A stretch of DNA of 64,000 nt from Chloroflexota bacterium (GTDB lineage Bacteria > Chloroflexota > Anaerolineae > Anaerolineales > Villigracilaceae), in NCBI GenBank assembly GCA_016235425.1, contig JACRLC010000004.1, positions 1 through 64,000 on the forward strand. The letters run 5' to 3'. Position numbers and translations under genes: made by a program. The notes beneath the pieces were generated by a model. That model saw nothing but the letters and a program-made list of their open reading frames with translations, searched no databases and was not told the DNA's origin. Every line of letters begins with the position of its first letter. The stretch's first letter is position 1. Positions 24,731 to 33,802 of the stretch are shown here, piece after piece.

Positions 24731-26427
24731 GGTTGAATCTCCGCGTAGTTGATTGTCTTCTTTCCTGTCGTGAACCAGAAATATTTTTTCATCTTTGAAA
24801 TCTGCTCGACAATTCTTTCGCTGTCGTCAAAATCTGGCCGCACGTAGTAATAATGCGTGTCGTATGGGCTGTCGCCAAAGACTGCGGCGAGAATGTACCC
24901 ATTCGCTTCCGCGTATTCTTTCATTGTAATCGTCATCCGAAACCACGGCTGGGCGAGATTCGCTTCGGTCAATTTTGGCGGGACAAGCGGCGAGTAATAA
25001 TCGTGGAACATGATAATGTGCGGTTTGTATTTGTCGAGATACCCCGCGGTCAAGCCGCCGTTGTGCGCGATGAACTGGTCGTTCAGGCCCCAGGTGTCAA
25101 TTGCCGTCCAGCCCGAATAATACGGCAGAAGTCCCGCCTCCGTCGTCGCAATCACATAGCCCTTGCCGCGATATTCGGACAACAACTTGCCCATGTCATA
25201 GCGGCCATCTGCCGAATATGGCTGTCGGCACGAAGGTTGGTAGGACGCGAGAAAGCAGTTCTGGAACCACGAATAGTAGACAAGTCCCACGCCCGCGGCA
25301 ATCGCGGCGACGAGGTACACGCTTCTTTCCCGACCCGACAACTGTTGAGGCCACGATGGGTCTCGATACGGGCTGGAAAAAGCATCCAGCCCTACTCGAC
25401 CAACGCCACGCACGAGCGGAATCCACGACATGGCAACGATGGGCACGAGCGCATATTGAAAGCGCGCGCCGTAGTTCATCTCATCTGAGATAAGCGCGAA
25501 CGACATGGCGAAGCCAATGACAGGAATGAGATACGCGATGGTTTGCTTCGTCGTTTCGCGGGAACGAAAGCCGAGAATAAACGCAATGACAAACGGCGCA
25601 CACAAACGCAAGGTGTTAAGCAATGAATTGTTGAATGAGTCCCAATGTAATCCCCCGCCGCCTTTCTTGTAAAATGGATTCGGCAACGGGTAGCCGAAGT
25701 AATTCCAGCGCCAGAGGAAGTACGCGCCGCCGAGGAGGAGAAAGACACTTGCGAAGATGATGATGATTGAAAGATTCTCCCTCACCCACCCCCTCACCCT
25801 GGCCCTCTCCCAAAGGGAGAGGGGACTCGCCGGAGCGCGCATGACAACAACAGACACCAACATCAGCGAGGCGAGGATAACGCCTTCGGGGCGAATGAGT
25901 CCGGTGGCGAGTCCGCTCAAGGCGAAGAGCAGGGAAAGGCCAAACGGCGGATTCTCTTTTTGAATCAGGAGCAGGCCCAAAGTCCAGGTGGAGGCGGCGG
26001 CGAGGGCAAAGAAAGGCGTCCCGAAGTAGGCGGCCACGTAGGCGAGGCCCGTCCCAACGGCGAGATAAAGTCCGCTAAAAATCGAAAGAGAAAAAGGGGC
26101 TTTGTGAATGCGGCGATTGACGAAGTAGACGAGCAAAACAGTGACGAGGTGCGAAGCGAAGCCAAGGCCGCGGACCGCGCGCCCAACAGGGATGCCGATC
26201 TTGATGAGTGCGGCGGAGGCGGCCATGAAGAGGAAATCGGTCGCGCCGTCCACAGGAGGCTCGCCGATGTTCCAGACGATGCCGTAACCTTCCGCAAGGT
26301 GTTGGGCGTATCGCATGAGCATGGCCGCGTCTTCAAAGGGAGGGATGGTGAAGTCCACGAAGCGCCAGGCATAGAGGAGGGTGAAAGCGATGAGGAGCGT
26401 GGGAAGGAGGAGTTTTTTTAAAGTCAT
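24727..26427 (-). CDS. GT-C-type multi-helix membrane glycosyltransferase with two palindrome-encoded insertions
   Basis: A 566-residue protein with 10 or more membrane helices. The first periplasmic loop has FEDAAMLMRYAQHLAEGYG and NIGEPPVDGATDFLF, a pattern of polyprenyl-phosphate-dependent GT-C enzymes such as arabinofuranosyltransferase-like proteins, with D33 as the likely catalytic aspartate. A C-terminal extracytoplasmic domain follows the helices. Residues about 198-216 (SPLSLWERARVRG) are encoded by palindrome 25779-25835, and residues about 341-362 (GLDAFSSPYRDP) by palindrome 25358-25404. The stop codon lies in a third palindrome. Acceptor and donor are unknown. Confidence 0.78.
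   Translation of the reverse strand: MTLKKLLLPTLLIAFTLLYAWRFVDFTIPPFEDAAMLMRYAQHLAEGYGIVWNIGEPPVDGATDFLFMAASAALIKIGIPVGRAVRGLGFASHLVTVLLVYFVNRRIHKAPFSLSIFSGLYLAVGTGLAYVAAYFGTPFFALAAASTWTLGLLLIQKENPPFGLSLLFALSGLATGLIRPEGVILASLMLVSVVVMRAPASPLSLWERARVRGWVRENLSIIIIFASVFLLLGGAYFLWRWNYFGYPLPNPFYKKGGGGLHWDSFNNSLLNTLRLCAPFVIAFILGFRSRETTKQTIAYLIPVIGFAMSFALISDEMNYGARFQYALVPIVAMSWIPLVRGVGRVGLDAFSSPYRDPSWPQQLSGRERSVYLVAAIAAGVGLVYYSWFQNCFLASYQPSCRQPYSADGRYDMGKLLSEYRGKGYVIATTEAGLLPYYSGWTAIDTWGLNDQFIAHNGGLTAGYLDKYKPHIIMFHDYYSPLVPPKLTEANLAQPWFRMTITMKEYAEANGYILAAVFGDSPYDTHYYYVRPDFDDSERIVEQISKMKKYFWFTTGKKTINYAEIQP
25358..25404. repeat. Palindromic repeat, family C, inside the GT-C gene
   Basis: GGGTCTCGATACG ... 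inner hairpin GGCTGGAAAAAGCATCCAGCC ... CTACTCGACCAAC. It is in frame with the surrounding gene. The inner hairpin also occurs in the copy at 52489-52537. Confidence 0.8.
25779..25835. repeat. Palindromic repeat, family E, inside the GT-C gene
   Basis: CCTCTCCCAAAGGGAGAGG hairpin preceded by repeated CCCTCACCC. It is translated in frame as SPLSLWERARVRG on the minus strand. Confidence 0.8.
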
Positions 26428-26460
26428 CAGCGAGTAGTTATCAATTGCCAGTGAAGTCCG

Positions 26461-26521
26461 GTGGTCGAGTAGACACGAGCGTTCGTTGCGAGTGTAACCC
26501 AGCGGGGCTACTCAACCACCG
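26461..26521. repeat. Palindromic repeat, family C copy
   Basis: GGTGGTCGAGTAG ... CTACTCAACCACCG, 61 bases, in the short gap between the GT-C and short-chain reductase genes. Confidence 0.8.
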
Positions 26522-26526
26522 TGCTT

Positions 26527-27255
26527 CTATATCAGCGAATACCCACCATCCACGACGATGGTTTGCCCGGTAATATACTCGTTTTTGATGAGAAATTGGA
26601 GGGCATAAGTGATTTCGTCGAGCGTGGCGGCGCGCTTGAGCGGGAGACGTTGAACGAGGCGTTCCCATTCCTCGGGCGTGACCACGTCCGATGGCATAAC
26701 AAGCCCCGGCGCAATGGCATTGACGCGGATGGTCGGAGCGAAAGCGCGTGCCAATAGCTTGGTGAGGGATTCGAGCGCGGCCTTGCTGACTGTGTACGAA
26801 GGATAACGGCTCCACGCTTTCTGCGCGCCGATATCCGTGATGTTGACGATGAGTCCGCCGCTTGTCATTCGTTTGGCGGCTTCCTGAGCGAGGAGGAACG
26901 GAGCGCGAAGGTTGAGGTCGAGGGCAGAGTCCCAGTTTTCGAGGGAGAGGTCGCGGGGATGGCCGACGGGCATGATGGCGGCGGAATTTACCAAAAGTTG
27001 AAAGTTGAAAGTTGAAGGTTGAAGGAGAGATTCGAGACTGGAGATTAGAGATTGGATTCCTTCGGGCTGGGTCAGGTCGGCTTGGGCGAGGTGAACGGGC
27101 GTGCCGAATGCGCGGATTTCGTCAGCGGTCTGGCGCGCTTCGGATTTGGCGTTGTGGTAGTGAAGCAGGAGCGCGTATCCCTGCTGGGCGAGGGAAAGTG
27201 CAAAGGCTCTGCCAAGTCTGTGGGCAGAACCGGTGACGAGGGCGAGGGGTTGCAC
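26527..27255 (-). CDS. Short-chain dehydrogenase/reductase, pteridine reductase-like
   Basis: A 242-residue SDR. The N-terminal cofactor motif TGSAHRLGRAFALSLA has the Arg after the glycine motif that favours NADPH and is usual in pteridine/dihydromonapterin reductases. LLHYHNAKSEA supports that subgroup. The catalytic Tyr-Lys pair is in YPSYTVSKAALESL, and the C-terminus VDGGYSLI is standard. The segment LLQPSTFNFQLLVNSA is encoded by short direct repeats (GTTGAAAGTTGAAAGTTGAA), making the loop before strand 4 longer than usual. The exact substrate is unknown. Monocistronic. Confidence 0.87.
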   Translation of the reverse strand: MQPLALVTGSAHRLGRAFALSLAQQGYALLLHYHNAKSEARQTADEIRAFGTPVHLAQADLTQPEGIQSLISSLESLLQPSTFNFQLLVNSAAIMPVGHPRDLSLENWDSALDLNLRAPFLLAQEAAKRMTSGGLIVNITDIGAQKAWSRYPSYTVSKAALESLTKLLARAFAPTIRVNAIAPGLVMPSDVVTPEEWERLVQRLPLKRAATLDEITYALQFLIKNEYITGQTIVVDGGYSLI

Positions 27256-27310
27256 GGGGGGATTCTAAACGATAATCGGATTGCGTGATGTGTAATAAGA
27301 AGGAAACTTG

Positions 27311-27339
27311 TTGTTGCAGGGATGATATAGGCATATAAT
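27311..27339 (+). promoter_or_regulatory. Probable sigma-70-type promoter for the HD-GYP gene
   Basis: TTGTTG (27311-27316), a 17-base spacer and TATAAT (27334-27339), ending 11 bases before the ATG. The mRNA leader would be extremely short or leaderless. Confidence 0.5.
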
Positions 27340-27350
27340 TTGAACACAAC

Positions 27351-29147
27351 ATGAAACAATTACTCAACTGGAAACCCGGTCTCTTGACATCTTTTTCCAT
27401 TATCGGCGCTGCGATCACCGCGGTCATCGGCATTGTCTTTGCATTGGGGCTTGAATATCAACTGGAACAATACACTCTCCGGAAGGAGGCTGATATCGCG
27501 GCAGACCAGGTGGCGCTCATCATGGGGCCGAAGCTGAGTTTGGCAGGTGCAGATCTATCCGCTCCCCTGAACCCCGCCCACATCGCGCAAATTGATGAAC
27601 GTATCCGGCAGGGTACGCTGTACGAACAACACATCGTTCTCATAAAGATATGGAACAGGGACGGGTTGTTGCTTTATTCGGACGAAAAGAGCATGATAGG
27701 TCAATACTACCCCGTGTCCAACGAACTGAAAAAAGCGTTGAACGGAGAAATTGCTACAAGTGTATCCACATTCAATAAAACGGAAAACGGCGGTGAAAGA
27801 GGAATCGCTACGCGGCTTCTCGAGATATATGTTCCCATGCGCCTCACAGACTCGGATCAAATTGCGGGCGCGTATGAGATCTATCATGATCTGGCCGTTC
27901 TCGAGCCAAGCATCGCCGACATGCGCCGCTTCGTCGGCGTCAGCGTTGGGTTGAGCTTCCTGATTCTCTATGGCTCATTGTTCTCCCTGGTACGCAGGGC
28001 ATCGCTTGAACTTTTCCGCCGAAGCGAGGAGAACAAACATCTTTACGAGCAGGAACAAACGCGCCGCTCTGAACTGGCCGCCCTCTACGATCTCTCCCGC
28101 GCACTGGCCGAAGCCTACGATTTTGACAGCATTCTCGAAATGATCACTTCTCAAGCAGTCGAAACCGTCCGCGTGACATTTTGCTGTGCGGCTCTTCTTG
28201 AAGACGACGGGTTTGTCATTCGCGCCGCATCCCCTGCCCGCATTCTGGATCACAACCTGAAAGTGATTGGACGGAAAACGCACGGCCCCCACGCCTTCTA
28301 TCAACAGGTATTGGAACAAGACACGCCTATCGTGATCACAGCCGATAGCCCCGATCTCTCGGATGATGACCGGCAGGCGCTCTTTCTTGGTTTGGCCGAA
28401 ACTCTATGTCTGTTGCCCCTGCGTGCTGGTGAACGCGCTCTGGGTATCCTGATATTCGGAGAGGCGCGGAGTAATGAACGTGAGCCATTCTCCCCGGATA
28501 AGATCAGACTCGCGCGCAGTATCGGCGACCAGGCCGCCAGCACGCTTTATCGGGTTGAACTCTTCACACAACTCAAGCAGTCCTATCTTGATACCGTCCT
28601 CGCACTGGCCAATGCAGTGGACGCCAAAGACACCTATACCGCAGACCACGCGCAACGTCTGGCTGATATGGCGCTTGCCCTCGGTCGCGAACTGGGGATG
28701 ACCGGGGATGAACTGGATGGCCTGCGCTATGGCGCCATTTTGCACGACATCGGCAAGATCGGCATTCCCGATGCTGTGCTGAAAAAACCATCTGATCTCA
28801 ATCCAGCTGAGTGGGCGGTGATGCGCCAACACCCATCCATTGGTGCGCGAATTCTGGCGCCTGTGCCATATTTGGTAAACGCGGCGCAGATTGTACGTCA
28901 TCACCACGAGCGGTATGATGGCACAGGTTATCCCGATGGGCTGGCAGGCGAGGCAATCCCCCTTGGCGCCCGCATCCTCACCGTGGTCGATTCCTACAGC
29001 GCAATCACAGACAAACGCGATTACAAGGACGCGCGCTCCCACAACGAGGCAGTAACAGAATTGAGAAAACACGCCGGGACACAATTTGATCCGAATGTTG
29101 TGGAGGTGTTCCTGGCGATAATCAATAAACGGGGAATGTTTTCGTAA
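27351..29147 (+). CDS. Membrane-bound HD-GYP phosphodiesterase with extracytoplasmic sensor and GAF domain
   Basis: A 598-residue signalling protein. A membrane helix (about residues 15-35), an extracytoplasmic sensor region to about 190, a second helix (about 193-213), a GAF-like domain (about 240-400) and an HD-GYP domain follow. HDIGKIGIPDAVL (from residue 465) and HHERYDGTGYP (about 520) carry the metal and GYP motifs, so it should hydrolyse c-di-GMP. It has its own promoter-like sequence. A diguanylate cyclase at 62.8 kb indicates that c-di-GMP signalling operates in this organism. Confidence 0.92.
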   Translation: MKQLLNWKPGLLTSFSIIGAAITAVIGIVFALGLEYQLEQYTLRKEADIAADQVALIMGPKLSLAGADLSAPLNPAHIAQIDERIRQGTLYEQHIVLIKIWNRDGLLLYSDEKSMIGQYYPVSNELKKALNGEIATSVSTFNKTENGGERGIATRLLEIYVPMRLTDSDQIAGAYEIYHDLAVLEPSIADMRRFVGVSVGLSFLILYGSLFSLVRRASLELFRRSEENKHLYEQEQTRRSELAALYDLSRALAEAYDFDSILEMITSQAVETVRVTFCCAALLEDDGFVIRAASPARILDHNLKVIGRKTHGPHAFYQQVLEQDTPIVITADSPDLSDDDRQALFLGLAETLCLLPLRAGERALGILIFGEARSNEREPFSPDKIRLARSIGDQAASTLYRVELFTQLKQSYLDTVLALANAVDAKDTYTADHAQRLADMALALGRELGMTGDELDGLRYGAILHDIGKIGIPDAVLKKPSDLNPAEWAVMRQHPSIGARILAPVPYLVNAAQIVRHHHERYDGTGYPDGLAGEAIPLGARILTVVDSYSAITDKRDYKDARSHNEAVTELRKHAGTQFDPNVVEVFLAIINKRGMFS

Positions 29148-29209
29148 CATCCTGCAAGCAGGCGGACCAGCTCATTGGGTATTCTGTTGCGCCATAATCC
29201 AAATTGTGA

Positions 29210-29238
29210 TTGTCTTCACAACGACATGGACGTATAAT
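29210..29238 (+). promoter_or_regulatory. Probable sigma-70-type promoter upstream of the DUF3592 gene
   Basis: TTGTCT (29210-29215), 17 bases, TATAAT (29233-29238), 77 bases before the gene start. Confidence 0.45.
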
Positions 29239-29315
29239 TCGCAAATATTGAATCCCCTAAAACGGAATTCAACCACCGGGATGGGTCCATATAATTTACT
29301 GCAAAGGTGACTTGC

Positions 29316-30248
29316 ATGGCAACCGACGACGCTCTATCAGAAGCAATCCGTCTCATCAAAGCGGGAAAAAGGCCGGAAGCTCAACCGGTCCTTGAACCGT
29401 TTATTCAAGCGAACCCGCAAAACATCCAGGCATGGATGTGGGAGGCGGAAATCTTCCTGGATGATCGCGACAAGATCAAAGTGATGGAGATTTGCCTTGA
29501 GCACAACCCGGATCATCCGCAAGTGATAAAAGCGCTGACAATTCTCAAAACACGTTTGGGCCTGCCTCTGGACAAACCAGCGTTCGTTTCCCCGCCCGCG
29601 CCTGCTCCCGTTATATCAGAATATACCCGGCCCAGAAATCTGGTCCCAACTCATTCGCCCCAGCCCGCGTCAACGCCCAAACCTCCTGCGGAAATCCCGC
29701 TCCCGAAGCAACAGACTCCCAAACCCGCCATCCGCAGAAAACATCCCGATTGGCCGACAACCGAAGGCGTCGTGCAGGTTTCCGAGATTCGCGAGACGAG
29801 GACCGGTTATACGCCCGTTTACATGGCGGACATCAGCGCGATGTATATCGTGAACAACAAGGATTACACGGTCAAGTATCCCCGCGGCAAGGCCAGCATT
29901 ACGCCTTACGACGCGCAGATTCTTGTATCGAATTTTCCTCCCGGGAAGGGTGTGACGGTCAGTTATCATCCTAAGAATCCCCGCCGCGCATGGGTGGACG
30001 AATGGAACAATCGGACTCTGCAGGCATTCAAAGCTCGGCCCGGGATTCAGAGCCAGTTGGTTCAGCGCTACAAGTCCCGCATGTGGAGCGGCTGTGGCTG
30101 GCTCGTTGGCGGCATTGCAGCAACAGTCATAGGAACCATGGTCATGTCACAATACGGTTATGCCTATATCGCGTTTACCGGCGCAATTGTGTACGGGCTG
30201 ATTCAATTTGTCAGCGGCTTGTTTGGCTGGCTATGGAACATGGATTAA
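29316..30248 (+). CDS. TPR-like plus DUF3592-like membrane protein
   Basis: ATG 29316 is favoured by AAAGGTGA five bases upstream. Residues 1-70 look like two TPR helices (AIRLIKAGKRPEAQPVLEPF; QAWMWEAEIFLDD). A Pro-rich linker (about 88-145) leads to a beta-rich domain about 146-245 (EGVVQVSEIRETRTGYTPVY, then YPPRG/K-type and VTVSYHPKNPRRAWVD) similar to DUF3592. Two membrane helices (about 262-284 and 288-308) end the protein. It may be a tail-anchored scaffold. No enzymatic motif is seen. Confidence 0.65.
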   Translation: MATDDALSEAIRLIKAGKRPEAQPVLEPFIQANPQNIQAWMWEAEIFLDDRDKIKVMEICLEHNPDHPQVIKALTILKTRLGLPLDKPAFVSPPAPAPVISEYTRPRNLVPTHSPQPASTPKPPAEIPLPKQQTPKPAIRRKHPDWPTTEGVVQVSEIRETRTGYTPVYMADISAMYIVNNKDYTVKYPRGKASITPYDAQILVSNFPPGKGVTVSYHPKNPRRAWVDEWNNRTLQAFKARPGIQSQLVQRYKSRMWSGCGWLVGGIAATVIGTMVMSQYGYAYIAFTGAIVYGLIQFVSGLFGWLWNMD

Positions 30249-30305
30249 GAGATGCCCACTGATTGGCGGGCACACGGGATAAATCAACAGACCTCAAACA
30301 AAAAC

Positions 30306-30332
30306 CAGCGGACACTCTCTCGGAGTCCGCTG
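30306..30332 (+). terminator. Intrinsic terminator after the DUF3592 gene
   Basis: CAGCGGAC / GTCCGCTG hairpin with 11-nt loop, followed by ATTTTTC. Confidence 0.75.
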
Positions 30333-30368
30333 ATTTTTCATCATCAACACAAGTCTGCTTGTGTACTT

Positions 30369-31325
30369 TTACCCCTTAAAGAAATTCGAAATAAAGAACC
30401 AAATATTTGCGGGGCGTTCCGCCAGCCTTCTCATAAAATACGGGTACCAGTGCGTGCCAAAGGGAACGTACACGCGCACGCAATAACCTTCTTTCGCTAA
30501 CTGCTCCTGCAAGCCGCGGCGAATGCCGTAGAGCATTTGGAATTCCATACCGTCCTTCGGCAATCCCACTTTTTCGGCGTATCCTTTTGCAAAGGCGATG
30601 CGCTTTTCATCGTGAGTGGCAATCGCGGGGATGGGCGGGATGCGGCAATCCTTGCTTAATGTGGAATTCGCCGCGAGCGACGCATCGATCAAAATCTTCG
30701 TCAGCAGATCGTAATTGGCGTCCACATCCGTTTTTTTGGGATAGGCTTTATCGGGCGGTTCCTTGTACGCGCCTTTGACCAAACGGATGCGCGTCTTGTC
30801 TTCGAGCAGGCGGCGTGTGTCCGCTTCGGCGCGATAGAGGTAGGCTTGAACGGCCATGCCTGCGTTTGCATATCCCTTCGCGCACATTTGGTAATAGATG
30901 TTGATGGTCTTATCTGTGAAGGGTGTATCTTCGATATCCACACGGATGAAGTTGCGGTGCTGCTTTGCCCGGGCGAGGATCCTCTCAAGGTTTCCGGCAC
31001 ACAGGCCTTCGTCGAGGCCCAGACCGATTTGTGTCAGTTTAATGGAAACGTTCGCGCAGGCGTCTGAATCCCCAAGCGCGTCGATCGTCGCAAAGATGTC
31101 GTCTGCAGCCTGTTGTGCTTCTTCGGGGGTTGTTGTATGTTCGCCGAGATGGTCGAGGGTGACATTGATGCCGCGCGCATTCAATTCACGAACCACACGC
31201 AAGGCGTCTTCAAGCCGGGTCCCCGCTACAAAACGGGAAGCGGTATTCCACGCAAACTTCCACCCTGTTACCGGTTTTTGCGCCCATGCCGCTTTGGAAA
31301 GATAGATCAGGAAAGAGCGGAGCAT
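30369..31325 (-). CDS. Proline dehydrogenase (monofunctional)
   Basis: A 318-residue FAD enzyme that oxidises proline to pyrroline-5-carboxylate and feeds electrons to the quinone pool. ATG 31325 follows GGAAGGA. Family motifs: VTLDHLGEHTTTPEEAQQ, NVSIKLTQIGLG, FIRVDIEDTPFTDKTI, QAYLYRAEADTRRL (substrate pocket), RIRLVKGAYKEP and FQMLYGIRRGLQEQL, then RVYVPFGTHWYPYFMRRLAE with the C-terminal Arg pair that binds the carboxylate. The length fits stand-alone bacterial ProDH rather than the PutA fusion. A separate P5C dehydrogenase is not in the window. Confidence 0.93.
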   Translation of the reverse strand: MLRSFLIYLSKAAWAQKPVTGWKFAWNTASRFVAGTRLEDALRVVRELNARGINVTLDHLGEHTTTPEEAQQAADDIFATIDALGDSDACANVSIKLTQIGLGLDEGLCAGNLERILARAKQHRNFIRVDIEDTPFTDKTINIYYQMCAKGYANAGMAVQAYLYRAEADTRRLLEDKTRIRLVKGAYKEPPDKAYPKKTDVDANYDLLTKILIDASLAANSTLSKDCRIPPIPAIATHDEKRIAFAKGYAEKVGLPKDGMEFQMLYGIRRGLQEQLAKEGYCVRVYVPFGTHWYPYFMRRLAERPANIWFFISNFFKG

Positions 31326-31470
31326 TTCAATCCTTCCAGTTTGGGATGCGCCAGATCCCGCCTGCAACAGAAAAGTTGCGGCTCAGGCTGGCGGACGTAT
31401 TCTAGCACAAGTGCCTATTTTGAGTGTGTTATACTTTTTGCGTGACTTTTATCATGTGTCTGGAGGCCGC

Positions 31471-32961
31471 GTGAGAAACCGGAACGCCAACATCATCCTG
31501 CGGGGGATGTCCATTTTGCTTTTGAGTGCGGCCATCGTGCTCACCATCATTTCCCTCATAGGTTACAGCCGCCAGCGAAATAATTACCCGGCAGGCATGA
31601 CCATCGGCGGTGTGGCCGTCGGCGGATTGACTCCCGCAGAGGCATCCCAGCGCCTGCTGGAAGTGTACACGTCGCCCATCGAGGTGCAATACGGTGACGC
31701 CATCATTCACGTTGACCCTGCGGTGGTTGGCTTTCAACCGGACGTGGAATCAATGCTGGCCGCGGCAGACCTGACGCGCACGGGCGGTTCTTTCTGGATC
31801 GGCTTTTGGGACTATCTATGGAATCGCGACCCCGCGCCTGAGGCTATTCCATTGCGAGCGACGATTTCCGAGGAACGCCTGCGCGAGTACCTGCAAAATG
31901 AGATCGCGACGCGCTACGACCTGCCTCCCACACCCGCACAACCGGTTCCAGGCTGGACCTCGTTCCTGCCCGGCCAACCCGGACAGACTCTGGACGTTGA
32001 CCGCGCTGTGTTGCTCTTGAGTGACGCCTTGCGTTCGCCTACCGGCCGTTCCGTGGCGCTTTCGTTCAACCGCGGTACTGCCGTGCGGCCTACACTTGAA
32101 AACCTTGAAATTCTGTTGAAGCAAATCGTGCAGGTTTCCGGCTTCGACGGATTAATCAGCTTGTACATGGTTGACCTGCAAACGGGACAGGAAATCCACT
32201 TTGCGATCAACAACAATGAGGAAATTTCAGTCGAGCCGGATATTGCCTTCACCGCGTCCAGCACGATCAAAGTGCCGATCATGGTCTCGTATTTCATCAA
32301 CCGCGGCGCGGACATTGACGAAGATACGCGCACAATCTTGCAGGAGATTTTCCAGAAATCCAACAACGATGCCACCGACGCGTTGATGTCAAAGCTGGAT
32401 GCCAGCACCGGCCCGGTCATGGTGACCCAGGACATGGAAACGATTGGCCTGGAAAACACGTTCATAGGCGGCTTCTTTTACCTGGGCGCGCCGAACATGC
32501 TCCCCGGCCACGTGACACCGGCCAACTCACGTGTGGATGTTTCCACCGACCCTGATCCGTACTCGCAAACAACCGCGTCCGATATCGGCACACTGCTCAC
32601 CGATATTTACCAGTGTTCGCAGAACGGCGGCGGCGCGCTTGCCGCGGCCTTCCCCGGAAAAATAGACGCGGCGGCCTGCAAATTGATGATTGACTTCATG
32701 GCGGAGGATAAGTTCGGGTCGCTGATCCAGGCCGGGGTCCCGGATGGAACGCTTGTGGCGCACAAACACGGCTTCGTCCGCGATACGCTCGATAACGTCC
32801 ACGACATCAGCGACGCGGCCATCATTTACACACCAGGCGGAAATTACATCCTCACGGTTTATACATATCATCCCGTCAATAATATTTGGGAAACCACCAA
32901 TCCGCTGGTGATCGATCTCACCGAAGCCACGTACAATTATTTCAACGTGCCGGAACAATAA
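31471..32961 (+). CDS. Membrane-anchored class A beta-lactamase-like serine hydrolase with YoaR/PG-binding-type domain
   Basis: The GTG at 31471 has GGAGG four bases upstream; earlier in-frame starts lack this. The 496-residue protein has an N-terminal membrane helix (about 13-32), a YoaR/VanW-type domain (YPAGMTIGGVAVGGLTPAEA, about 40-150), and a serine hydrolase domain from about 215. The three penicillin-recognising motifs are present in order: S264-T-I-K267, S297-N-N299 and K432-H-G434. A peptidase or esterase acting on peptidoglycan or a beta-lactamase-derived scaffold is likely; antibiotic resistance is not implied. A palindromic repeat starts 4 bases after the stop. Confidence 0.83.
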   Translation: MRNRNANIILRGMSILLLSAAIVLTIISLIGYSRQRNNYPAGMTIGGVAVGGLTPAEASQRLLEVYTSPIEVQYGDAIIHVDPAVVGFQPDVESMLAAADLTRTGGSFWIGFWDYLWNRDPAPEAIPLRATISEERLREYLQNEIATRYDLPPTPAQPVPGWTSFLPGQPGQTLDVDRAVLLLSDALRSPTGRSVALSFNRGTAVRPTLENLEILLKQIVQVSGFDGLISLYMVDLQTGQEIHFAINNNEEISVEPDIAFTASSTIKVPIMVSYFINRGADIDEDTRTILQEIFQKSNNDATDALMSKLDASTGPVMVTQDMETIGLENTFIGGFFYLGAPNMLPGHVTPANSRVDVSTDPDPYSQTTASDIGTLLTDIYQCSQNGGGALAAAFPGKIDAAACKLMIDFMAEDKFGSLIQAGVPDGTLVAHKHGFVRDTLDNVHDISDAAIIYTPGGNYILTVYTYHPVNNIWETTNPLVIDLTEATYNYFNVPEQ

Positions 32962-32964
32962 ACC

Positions 32965-33021
32965 TGTAGCGCGACATTTATGTCGCACGAGCGAGCAAGG
33001 CGACATAAATGTCGCGCTACA
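32965..33021. repeat. Palindromic repeat, family A copy 2
   Basis: TGTAGCGCGACATTTATGTC ... with complementary right arm ending GCGCTACA. It begins 4 bases after the upstream stop codon. Confidence 0.85.
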
Positions 33022-33032
33022 CCGGGAAGAAC

Positions 33033-33061
33033 GCGGCTGTCATTTTTGCAATGACAGCCGC
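33033..33061 (+). terminator. Perfect hairpin terminator
   Basis: GCGGCTGTCAT / ATGACAGCCGC, an 11-bp perfect stem with loop TTTTGCA, followed by CTGTTATTTTC. It separates the serine hydrolase gene from the zinc-ribbon gene. Confidence 0.7.
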
Positions 33062-33087
33062 CTGTTATTTTCGTATATAATCAGGCC

Positions 33088-33789
33088 ATGAGCGCATCAT
33101 TGGGACTTTTCCGACTGCAACAGGTGGACCGTCAAATCGACCGGGCGCAGTCACAATTGGATGCGATCCGCAAAACGCTCGAGAACGATGTCGAACTACG
33201 TGAAACGTTATCCCGCGTGGAAGCCGCAAAAAAAGAACAACATCTTGCCCGCCATGAGCTGCAAATGGCCGAAGCCGACGCACAAAGCCAGCAGGTCAAG
33301 ATTCAACAAGCCGAATCCAGCCTGTATGGCGGGAGTGTGCACAACCCCAAGGAATTGCAGGACCTGCAAAAAGACATCGCCTCGCTCAAGCGCCATCTCG
33401 CCACACTGGAAGAGCGCGAGCTTGAAGCAATGGCAAGAGTTGAAAGCGCGGAAATGCAGCTTCAAACCGCGGAAGAAGAACTGGCGAAACTACGATCCCG
33501 CCTCGGAAACGAACATAAGAATTTACTGGAAAATCAGGACGCGTTACTCAAGGACTTGGGGCGATTGGGCGATGAACGCGAAGCCGCGCTTGCCCCAATT
33601 GAAAGCCGCATGTTGGAAATGTACGAAGGCTTGCGCCAGCAAAGACGCGGACTGGCCGTTGCGGAAATCAGCGAAAATTCCTGCTCGGCCTGCGGAACCC
33701 GATTGACGGCGGCGCTCCAGCAAAATTCACGCTCAACGACCCAAATCGTTCACTGCCCCACCTGCGGACGCATCCTGTTCGCAGATTAA
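33088..33789 (+). CDS. Coiled-coil protein with C-terminal C4 zinc ribbon (CT398/DUF164-like)
   Basis: A 233-residue protein. Residues 5-180 form long antiparallel coiled coils (RQIDRAQSQLDAIRKTLEND onward) with the conserved NPKELQDLQKDIASLKRHLA motif of the family. The C-terminus has two CxxC pairs (CSACGTRL and CPTCGRI) that bind one zinc. CT398-type proteins are suspected nucleic-acid-binding or transport accessory factors, and their function is poorly defined. A TATAAT (33076-33081) just upstream suggests a short-leader promoter. It is followed 13 bases later by the NACHT gene, so the two probably share an mRNA. Confidence 0.88.
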   Translation: MSASLGLFRLQQVDRQIDRAQSQLDAIRKTLENDVELRETLSRVEAAKKEQHLARHELQMAEADAQSQQVKIQQAESSLYGGSVHNPKELQDLQKDIASLKRHLATLEERELEAMARVESAEMQLQTAEEELAKLRSRLGNEHKNLLENQDALLKDLGRLGDEREAALAPIESRMLEMYEGLRQQRRGLAVAEISENSCSACGTRLTAALQQNSRSTTQIVHCPTCGRILFAD

Positions 33790-33802
33790 TCCATTCAGCC
33801 CA

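Noticed and set aside
31471..32961. Antibiotic-resistance beta-lactamase
   Set aside because: The SxxK, SNN and KHG motifs are present, but the membrane anchor and YoaR-type domain point to a cell-envelope enzyme; resistance cannot be inferred.
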